This document shows, in pieces, positions 1 through 5,036 of a stretch of DNA of 5,036 bases (the stretch's first letter is position 1; each line of letters starts with the position of its first letter). The notes under the pieces were generated by a model that was not told where the DNA came from, did no database searches, and was given only the letters and a program-made list of their open reading frames with translations. A program made the translations under genes and the position numbers. The stretch is from MAG-121220-bin8 sp964433845 (lineage in GTDB: Bacteria > Bacteroidota > Bacteroidia > Flavobacteriales > Flavobacteriaceae): contig CAYSTA010000059.1 in the NCBI GenBank assembly GCA_964433845.1, positions 1 through 5,036 of the forward strand. Direction: 5' to 3'.

Positions 1-92
1 TAATTGAAGTCGCCAGTGGCCGTGTACAAACAAAAGCAATGTTGTTGAACCAAAACGATTTTATCCCGTGGCTCAAAGGGGTGTCATTGTGA
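1..92 (+). CDS. C-terminal fragment of a probable UxaA-family (altronate) dehydratase
   Basis: This is the last 29 codons of a gene that enters from the left edge, read in the frame starting at base 3 and ending at TGA 90-92. The peptide contains EVASGRVQTKA, followed by a hydrophobic stretch and the end DFIPWLKGVSL. An Ala-Ser-Gly-basic-Thr segment near the C-terminus, and an end of the Phe-Ile-Pro-Trp...Gly-Val-Ser-Leu kind, fit my memory of altronate dehydratases (UxaA) of Bacteroidota, which convert D-altronate to 2-keto-3-deoxy-D-gluconate in hexuronate breakdown. The call rests on this short tail alone and could be wrong as to family. The gene converges on the minus-strand operon with 57 nt between the two stop codons. 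Its GC content (40 of 92 bases by hand count) and codons such as GCC, CCG, CTC, GGG and GTG differ clearly from the AT-rich genes next to it. Confidence 0.5.
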   Translation, partial: IEVASGRVQTKAMLLNQNDFIPWLKGVSL

Positions 93-149
93 TATTGGGT
101 AAAGGGTGAAAGAGAAAATGCTTAAAGGAAAATAAACTTATAAACATTA

Positions 150-1679
150 TTAAATAACATTTCTTTTTAATTGTTTAGCGCACATATATCCTGCCGTTCC
201 GGCAACACTCCCACACGGATAAGAACCTGCTCCACAATAATAAATATTGTCATATTCTCCATACAAGTAAAAACTTTTATTTACATTCTTAGAAAAATGC
301 CTTTGCATATAATTTTGATTTTCGTTAAGTGCCATATGATCTATATTTCCTTTTGGAAAATAAAATATTTCATTTAAATCTTTAGGGCATAGAAACTCGG
401 TTGAAACACAATCTCCTGGATTTACTATGTATTTAAAAATTAAATTCATTACTTTTTCCTTAATAAAAGGCAACTGATCAGCTTTTTTACTGTATTTAAT
501 GTTTTTAATAAAAAATATTAGTTTGTCAAAAGGTTCACGGTTTTTAAGAACCCTTTGTGCAGCTCCTTCAGCATAAATTTGAATATAGCTGGGAGCATAA
601 TCATCTGAATTATTTACTACTTGTTGACTAGAACTTTCAAATTCATTTAAAGTTTGATTTGAAAAAACAAAACGAAATGCAGAATCAGAATTTTTATATG
701 GTGAAGATTCCTTCCATTTTACTGGATTTTTAAAGAAAGCAGTGATTTTTCCACTAGTTCCTAAATAGTCTTTATTTTCTAATTCGTGTTCTAATTTAAA
801 ATTATTTAGAAGTTTAGATGGAGTAATGGGATCTGTTGCAAAAATCAGATAATCATAATCTATTTCATAATCCTTTTTTTCTTTTTCAAATGCAACTTTC
901 ATTCTTTTAGTATCAATAGAATTTATAGTTGAAGACATATAAAACTTTATACCTAGTCTTTCATTTATTTTAGAAATTGCTTCAGTAATTTTCCATATAC
1001 CTCCTTTTACATATCCCCAGTAACCATTAAAAACAGATCCTGAATCCATAAGAGGAATAGTAAAAGCAGTGCCTTTATTATACATTGAGGAAGACCCACT
1101 TTCAATTCTCGTCATTCCCATATATATCTTAGTTTTATCAGATGTGAAATAATGATCTAAAAGATTCTTAGCACTTCCGTTTATCCATAGATTAGTTAAA
1201 GTTTCACCCAAAATTGTATTTGCTTTTTCCAATGAAGGTGTTTCTCCAAATTTAAATCCTTGTCTAATAAAGTCTATAACTTTATCTTCATCATTTCTGA
1301 AACTTTGTAAGTCTCCCTTTTCGCCCCACTTGTTTTTTATTTCTTGATCAAGTTTTTTATAGTTCTGATATATCCTTGTGCTAGTATTTGAATCTTGAAA
1401 ATAAACAAGTTTAGGATGTTTAGGGGCAAAAATTTCTACAGAATTAGATAAACCTGTCTCTTGAAAAATAAAATCTTGCATCATGCCAAGAACCGTAGCT
1501 CCTAGAGCAAAGTCAATGGTTTGATTTCCAATTTCTTTTGTTTTAAATGTGCAAGCCCCTCCAGTGATTGGTTTCTTTTCAATAATGGAAACTGAAAATC
1601 CATCTCTTGAAAGATAGTTTGCAGCTATTAAACCATTAATTCCTCCCCCAATTATTACGATCTTTTTCTTTTTAGTCAT
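150..1679 (-). CDS. FAD-dependent oxidoreductase, PYROXD2 / phytoene desaturase-like
   Basis: A 509-residue flavoprotein of the NAD(P)/FAD-dependent amine-oxidase / phytoene-desaturase superfamily. The N-terminal Rossmann motif IIGGGINGL (about residues 9-17) and the acidic residue E34 ending the second strand would bind the FAD ADP moiety; GG at 40-41 follows as is usual. A mid-protein WGYVKGGIW segment matches the 'P-x-GG-hydrophobic' substrate-domain region. The segment around residues 429-451 (CPKDLNEIF, then FPKGNIDHM) and the C-terminal FAD motif YYCGAGSYP...GTAGY (about 480-498) resemble the PYROXD2 clade more than classical carotenoid desaturases. The usual His-Pro-Gly-Gly-Gly of that last motif is here Tyr-Pro-Cys-Gly-Ser. 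Length is normal for the family. No signal peptide is seen, so it is probably cytoplasmic or peripheral to the inner membrane. Its ATG overlaps the receptor stop by one base (TAATG), which fixes the start and implies translational coupling. The substrate is unknown; a hydrophobic polyene is a guess from family only. Confidence 0.85.
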   Translation of the reverse strand: MTKKKKIVIIGGGINGLIAANYLSRDGFSVSIIEKKPITGGACTFKTKEIGNQTIDFALGATVLGMMQDFIFQETGLSNSVEIFAPKHPKLVYFQDSNTSTRIYQNYKKLDQEIKNKWGEKGDLQSFRNDEDKVIDFIRQGFKFGETPSLEKANTILGETLTNLWINGSAKNLLDHYFTSDKTKIYMGMTRIESGSSSMYNKGTAFTIPLMDSGSVFNGYWGYVKGGIWKITEAISKINERLGIKFYMSSTINSIDTKRMKVAFEKEKKDYEIDYDYLIFATDPITPSKLLNNFKLEHELENKDYLGTSGKITAFFKNPVKWKESSPYKNSDSAFRFVFSNQTLNEFESSSQQVVNNSDDYAPSYIQIYAEGAAQRVLKNREPFDKLIFFIKNIKYSKKADQLPFIKEKVMNLIFKYIVNPGDCVSTEFLCPKDLNEIFYFPKGNIDHMALNENQNYMQRHFSKNVNKSFYLYGEYDNIYYCGAGSYPCGSVAGTAGYMCAKQLKRNVI

Positions 1680-1681
1680 TA
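1677..1681 (-). promoter_or_regulatory. TAATG stop-start overlap coupling receptor to oxidoreductase
   Basis: On the minus strand the receptor's TAA (1681-1679) and the oxidoreductase's ATG (1679-1677) share one A. Such overlaps commonly let a terminating ribosome restart on the next gene. No Shine-Dalgarno-like sequence precedes the ATG, and I saw no Bacteroidota-type promoter (TAnnTTTG) just upstream, so the oxidoreductase probably depends on translation of the receptor. Confidence 0.7.
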
Positions 1682-3709
1682 AAAAGTAATTTTTATTCCG
1701 CCAAATAATGTTGTTTTAGGTGCAGGCTCATAATATCTTCCTCCAAATGCATTAATCCTAATATTATCGTAATAATTAACACCAAAAAGATTGTTAATAG
1801 TGAGGAATGGTTTAATCATAATTTTTTTAAAATAAATTTCTTGACCGATCTTTAAATTTACTAAATTATAGTTGTCAATTTTAACTGAATTAGAATTGTT
1901 AGCATACATTTCTCCTATCTTTTTTAAACTAATATTAATAAATAGATTAGAACTTCTTTTATAGCTAACATCAAAAATGAAAATATTATTAGGAATACCA
2001 GGAATATTATTTCCAGAGTAATTTTCTTGATTTTTTTCAAATTTATCGAATAAATATTCTCCAATACTTATTGATGAGTTAATCCTAAAAAAATCATTTA
2101 AATCATAATGCCCAGAAAACTCAATTCCTTTCCTTTTAGTTTTGCCTGCATTATTGTAAAACACTTGATTTGGAAATTGAGGGTTTTCATATGGCAACAC
2201 TTCATCTTTGGTAAATGTATTATAATAAACAATGTCAATCTTTAAGTCATTATTTATAGATCTTTTTGAAAAGCCAAATTCATAATTGGTAGACTTTTGT
2301 GATTTTAAAGATTTATTAAATCCAGATCCAATAGGTGATGAACCATATTCATTCAAGGTCGGAGTTTCAAATCCGGAAGATATATTAGCAAAAAAACGAA
2401 TTAAATTATTAGGTCTATAATTAATTCCCAAACTAGGATTGGTAGATTTGAGATCAATTTTATCAGAGTTATCTCCATCATTTAGATAAACATCTGTTAA
2501 GGATATTCTATTATTATCAAATCTTAAGCCCGAATGAATTGTGAAATTCTTGATACTATATGAGCCTACTAAGTATATTCCATAATTCAAAAATTTTTCT
2601 TTTTGATTAAGAACTAATTCTCCAACCACACCTTCATTATTGAAGAATCTTTTTCTATTATCTTTTTGATTCCCTAAATCAAAACCAATTTGAGCTTTAA
2701 TTTTATTGTCAAAAGATATGTTTGATCCCAAGCCCCAATATTTTCTATCTAAATTAATTGCACCGCCATTTTTTACAGGGATTTTTCCCTCAAACTCTCT
2801 ATTAGAATAAAATAAATAATTTGATAAGCTTAATTTATTAGTGAATTTTTTTTCAAAATTCATGCTTAATTTGTAATGATCAATTGATTCTTTAGTATCA
2901 TAAATTATATTTCTATCTCTAGCTTTTTTTCTGTTTTTATTTACTTCTTCAATTGTTAAACCTCCTGGATCAATAGCATATGGACTATTAACATAATTAA
3001 AGTTTAATCTTAATTTTGAAGTTCTATTGATATTGCTAATCAAACTTATATTTAGATTATTATTTTTAAAATCACTGTTATCTCGATATCCTTGACTTTT
3101 TGTCTGACTTAATAAAAATGAATATGAAGATTTCTTGTTTTTAAGACCAAAAAGGATTTGTTTTTTATTTTTTTGATTAGAGCCAGATGAATAGCTGATT
3201 TTTGTGAAATTATTTTTTATTTCTCCTATTGTTTGAATTTTTATAATTCCTGCAGATGAATTTCCGTACAATGAGGATCCAATTCCTCTAATAATTTCAA
3301 TTTTGTCAATTATTTCAAGATTTAAATTATCTATTTGAGTTTGACCATCGGGAGTAGTTTCTGGCACTCCATCAACAATTAACTTAATTCCTCTTATTCC
3401 AAAGTTAGCTCTACTTCCAAAACCTCTTATAGAAATCCTTGAATCTTGAGCAAAATTATTATCATTTGAAATAAAGATTCCTGGAATATCTCCTATATAT
3501 TCACTTAAATTAAATTGTTCTGTTGAATTTTGAAAACTTGAATAATTTTTAGAAGAAATTGATAATGGAGTATTTATAAGACTATCTTTTAATTTGGCAA
3601 CACTTACAATCACTTCTTTTAGTTGAATACTATCATATGATTGATTTTGAGAAAAACTAAAAAACTGATGAATTAAGAATATTAGAACTATTTTTTTTTT
3701 AATTACCAT
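1679..3709 (-). CDS. TonB-dependent outer-membrane receptor, PqqU/YncD- or FecA-like plug
   Basis: A 676-residue outer-membrane active transporter that would draw energy from TonB-ExbB-ExbD. The N-terminus is a signal peptide: lysines 4-6, a hydrophobic stretch at 7-19, and likely cleavage near SFS/Q21. LKEVIVSV (30-37) serves as TonB box. The plug follows at about 45-160, with RISIRGFGSRANFGIRGIKL (91-110), VDGVPETTPDGQTQ (112-125) and IEIIRGIGSSLYGNSSAG (137-154). The rest is a 22-strand-type barrel with alternating polar and hydrophobic residues, ending in a terminal Phe as expected for BAM-assembled proteins. There is no N-terminal carboxypeptidase-regulatory-like domain and no SusD neighbour, so it is not a SusC-type glycan importer. 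The FGxRGI...DGxPxTxPDGQ pattern is one I associate with E. coli YncD (PqqU, the pyrroloquinoline quinone receptor) and relatives; this points to a small chelate or cofactor ligand but does not prove it. The start lies 11 nt inside rluF. Codons 4-7 hold a run of ten A (see separate entry). Confidence 0.88.
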   Translation of the reverse strand: MVIKKKIVLIFLIHQFFSFSQNQSYDSIQLKEVIVSVAKLKDSLINTPLSISSKNYSSFQNSTEQFNLSEYIGDIPGIFISNDNNFAQDSRISIRGFGSRANFGIRGIKLIVDGVPETTPDGQTQIDNLNLEIIDKIEIIRGIGSSLYGNSSAGIIKIQTIGEIKNNFTKISYSSGSNQKNKKQILFGLKNKKSSYSFLLSQTKSQGYRDNSDFKNNNLNISLISNINRTSKLRLNFNYVNSPYAIDPGGLTIEEVNKNRKKARDRNIIYDTKESIDHYKLSMNFEKKFTNKLSLSNYLFYSNREFEGKIPVKNGGAINLDRKYWGLGSNISFDNKIKAQIGFDLGNQKDNRKRFFNNEGVVGELVLNQKEKFLNYGIYLVGSYSIKNFTIHSGLRFDNNRISLTDVYLNDGDNSDKIDLKSTNPSLGINYRPNNLIRFFANISSGFETPTLNEYGSSPIGSGFNKSLKSQKSTNYEFGFSKRSINNDLKIDIVYYNTFTKDEVLPYENPQFPNQVFYNNAGKTKRKGIEFSGHYDLNDFFRINSSISIGEYLFDKFEKNQENYSGNNIPGIPNNIFIFDVSYKRSSNLFINISLKKIGEMYANNSNSVKIDNYNLVNLKIGQEIYFKKIMIKPFLTINNLFGVNYYDNIRINAFGGRYYEPAPKTTLFGGIKITF
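3691..3700 (-). repeat. Ten-base poly-A tract (coding strand) at start of receptor gene
   Basis: Ten consecutive T on the plus strand give ten A in the coding strand at codons 4-7 of the receptor (Lys-Lys-Lys-Ile). It is the longest homopolymer I found in the window; others reach about eight. The first two A are also the last two bases of the rluF TAA stop, so length changes would leave RluF unaltered. With nine A the frame meets TAG directly after the tract; with eleven A it meets TAG eleven codons after the tract. The tract therefore has the properties of a slippage switch, although AT-rich genomes also carry such runs by chance. Confidence 0.6.
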
Positions 3710-4427
3710 AATTACTCGATGAAGTACTTAGTAAACTTTTTAATTCAGAAATTTCTTTAGAGCTAAAATATCTCCATTTTCCAATAGGAATGTCAATTTT
3801 AACATTCATAATCCTAATTCTTTTAAGTTTTTTAACTCTATAACCAAGGAACTCACACATTCTTCTTATTTGTCGATTTAAACCCTGAGTCAAAATAATT
3901 TTAAACTCATAATCCTTAACTAATTTAACTTCACATTTTCTTGTTACAGTATTTAGAATTGGGATTCCATTGCTCATTTTTTTTATAAAAACTGAATTAA
4001 TGGGCTTATCAACTGTCACATGATATTCCTTTTCGTGTTTATTTTTTGCTCTTAAAATTTTATTTACAATATCTCCGTCATTGGTTAGAAAAATCAGACC
4101 TTCACTTGTTTTATCTAATCTTCCAATGGGGAAAATCCTTTGAGGGTGATTTATATAATCTATTATATTATCTTTTTCAACACCAGAATCTGTTGTACAA
4201 ACTATTCCTTTGGGCTTATTGAAAATAATATATAATTTCTTGATTTTATGTTTAGAAATTTTTTCACCATCAACACAGATTTTATCTTGAGATTTAATTT
4301 TTGCGCCCATTTCAGCAATACAACCATTAATTGTTACTCTTCCTTCTATAATAAATTGATCTGCTTCTCTTCTTGAGCAAAAGCCAGCCTGACTAAGAAA
4401 CTTATTTATCCTTGTACTATCGCTCAT
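3699..4427 (-). CDS. rluF: 23S rRNA pseudouridine synthase RluF (RsuA/RluB/E/F family)
   Basis: A 242-residue enzyme that isomerises uridine to pseudouridine in RNA; E. coli RluF acts on U2604 of 23S rRNA and has also been linked to U35 of tRNA-Tyr. Residues about 5-58 form the S4 RNA-binding domain (TRINKFLSQAGFCSRREAD, then GRVTINGxxAxxGxxI). The catalytic domain starts at about 65 (IIFNKPKGIVCTT) and holds the active-site motif GRLDKTSEGLIFLTNDGD, with D105 as the catalytic aspartate. KILRAKNKHEKEY (123-135), the IPILNTVTRKCEV segment and LNRQIRRMCEFLGY (183-196) closely follow the E. coli RluF pattern, which separates it from RluB and RsuA. It lacks most of the basic C-terminal tail of the longer E. 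coli enzyme. It begins 25 nt after rimM, without a Shine-Dalgarno sequence, and its 3' end overlaps the receptor gene by 11 nt. Confidence 0.9.
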   Translation of the reverse strand: MSDSTRINKFLSQAGFCSRREADQFIIEGRVTINGCIAEMGAKIKSQDKICVDGEKISKHKIKKLYIIFNKPKGIVCTTDSGVEKDNIIDYINHPQRIFPIGRLDKTSEGLIFLTNDGDIVNKILRAKNKHEKEYHVTVDKPINSVFIKKMSNGIPILNTVTRKCEVKLVKDYEFKIILTQGLNRQIRRMCEFLGYRVKKLKRIRIMNVKIDIPIGKWRYFSSKEISELKSLLSTSSSNYGN

Positions 4428-4452
4428 AAATTTTTAGAAAATTTATATAAAA

Positions 4453-4971
4453 TTATAAATTAATTAAACCTTCAGGTAATTTAAAAATCATTCTTTTTTC
4501 TTGTCTATTCAATTCAATTAAAAAATCATCAACAAGTGGAACCATAATTATTTTATTTTTTTGATTTTTAACCATAATAATTGGTTGACTCGTTTGATCA
4601 TTTACTCTTTCTATTATTCCAAATTCACCAAATTCAATATCTATAGCTTTATATCCTACAATTTCATGATAATAAAATTTATTTCCTTTAAGTTTGGGAA
4701 GCTGATTAAGGGGAAGAAAGGTTTCTTTTTTAAGAATTAAATTTGCGGAATTTTCGTCATCTATACCTTCAAATTTAATTTTAAGTAAGGAAGATTTGTG
4801 TAAAGAAATTTTGTTGATAGAAAATGGAACCAGAGACTTTTCTATTTCAATAAATATAGTAGAAAGTTTTAAAGAAGGAGGCTCATCACCATCTAATTTT
4901 AATAGAATTTCACCTTTAAAACTAAATTTTGAGACGATTTTACCAAGATAATAACAATCTTGTTTTTTCAT
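4453..4971 (-). CDS. rimM: Ribosome maturation factor RimM
   Basis: A 172-residue 30S assembly factor that binds ribosomal protein uS19 and aids maturation of the 16S rRNA 3' (head) domain. The N-terminal RimM beta-barrel has YYLGKIVSKFSFKGE (residues 7-21), in which the SFKGE form replaces the HGxKGE found in proteobacteria. The C-terminal PRC barrel begins near FYYHEIVGY (99-107), includes VPLVDDFLIEL (144-154), and ends with LPEGLINL. The length is normal. It starts 11 nt after the rpsP stop, the classic rpsP-rimM pairing. trmD and rplS, which follow in many other phyla, are absent here and rluF takes their place. No clear Shine-Dalgarno sequence precedes the ATG, in keeping with Bacteroidota. 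Confidence 0.93.
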   Translation of the reverse strand: MKKQDCYYLGKIVSKFSFKGEILLKLDGDEPPSLKLSTIFIEIEKSLVPFSINKISLHKSSLLKIKFEGIDDENSANLILKKETFLPLNQLPKLKGNKFYYHEIVGYKAIDIEFGEFGIIERVNDQTSQPIIMVKNQKNKIIMVPLVDDFLIELNRQEKRMIFKLPEGLINL

Positions 4972-4982
4972 CTTAATAGTAA

Positions 4983-5036
4983 TTATTTTTCTTTGGCAGG
5001 CGGCGCTTCTTCTTCAGCTGTTGCTTCTTCAGCAGG
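4983..5036 (-). CDS. rpsP: 30S ribosomal protein bS16, C-terminal fragment
   Basis: The last 17 codons and stop TAA (4985-4983) of a gene entering from the right edge. The peptide PAEEATAEEEAPPAKEK is a low-complexity Ala/Glu/Pro tail ending in lysines. Bacteroidota bS16 proteins carry such an acidic, alanine-rich C-terminal extension beyond the conserved S16 core, and rpsP lies directly before rimM in most bacteria. The identification rests on this tail and on position; the conserved core is outside the window. The fragment is richer in GC (about 48% by hand count) than the following genes, which Ala and Pro codons largely explain. Confidence 0.8.
   Translation of the reverse strand, partial: PAEEATAEEEAPPAKEK

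Noticed and set aside
93..149. Possible bidirectional terminator between the convergent genes
   Set aside because: The spacer has only a weak AT-only inverted repeat near its right end (about 147-157, with no room for a loop) and no GC-rich stem followed by a T run on either strand; no terminator can be supported.
171..377. 68-codon plus-strand open frame starting at ATG 171
   Set aside because: It lies wholly within the 3' end of the oxidoreductase gene on the opposite strand, over its conserved C-terminal FAD motif; the peptide shows no recognisable domain, so it is a shadow frame.
150..1679. Carotenoid biosynthesis phytoene desaturase CrtI
   Set aside because: The superfamily fits, but the 429-451 segment and the C-terminal motif look closer to PYROXD2-like proteins, and no crtB, crtE or crtY gene lies nearby.
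1679..3709. SusC-type polysaccharide utilisation receptor
   Set aside because: The protein lacks the N-terminal carboxypeptidase-regulatory-like domain, is shorter than SusC proteins (around 1000 residues), and has no SusD gene beside it.
4428..4452. Possible terminator or promoter between rimM and rluF
   Set aside because: The 25-nt gap is almost pure A/T with no convincing stem, and no TTTG...TAnnTTTG promoter pattern was found; an operon gap is the simpler reading.

Overview
The window looks like a very AT-rich chromosomal segment from a Bacteroidota (probably marine or free-living Flavobacteriales-type) bacterium. The grounds are the Ala/Glu/Pro-rich C-terminal tail on ribosomal protein bS16, the flavobacterial-style RimM (Ser-Phe-Lys-Gly-Glu motif and Pro-Glu-Gly-Leu-Ile end), the absence of Shine-Dalgarno sequences before the starts, and heavy use of A/T-ending codons. 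The taxonomic call is an inference; no rRNA or marker search was possible.

From right to left on the minus strand there is one tightly packed gene row: the tail of rpsP (bS16), rimM (16S rRNA processing / 30S maturation factor), rluF (23S rRNA pseudouridine synthase), a 676-residue TonB-dependent outer-membrane receptor, and a 509-residue FAD-dependent oxidoreductase of the PYROXD2 / phytoene-desaturase-like superfamily. The gaps are 11 nt and 25 nt, followed by overlaps of 11 nt and 1 nt, so the row reads as one operon with likely translational coupling of the last three genes. On the plus strand at the left edge lies the last 29 codons of a convergent gene that resembles the C-terminus of a UxaA-family (altronate) dehydratase.

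The first three genes serve ribosome assembly and rRNA modification. The last two look like an uptake-and-oxidation pair: an outer-membrane transporter whose plug domain resembles that of the PqqU/YncD group, coupled stop-to-start with a flavoenzyme. Their common substrate cannot be read from the sequence. Two points stand out. A run of ten A (coding strand) sits at codons 4-7 of the receptor, and gain or loss of one base would stop translation almost at once, giving a possible on/off switch. The left-edge gene fragment also has much higher GC (about 43% by hand count) than the operon beside it.

No tRNA, rRNA, CRISPR array, insertion sequence or riboswitch was seen. No new defence or mobile system is evident; the most promising novelty is the receptor-flavoenzyme pair.
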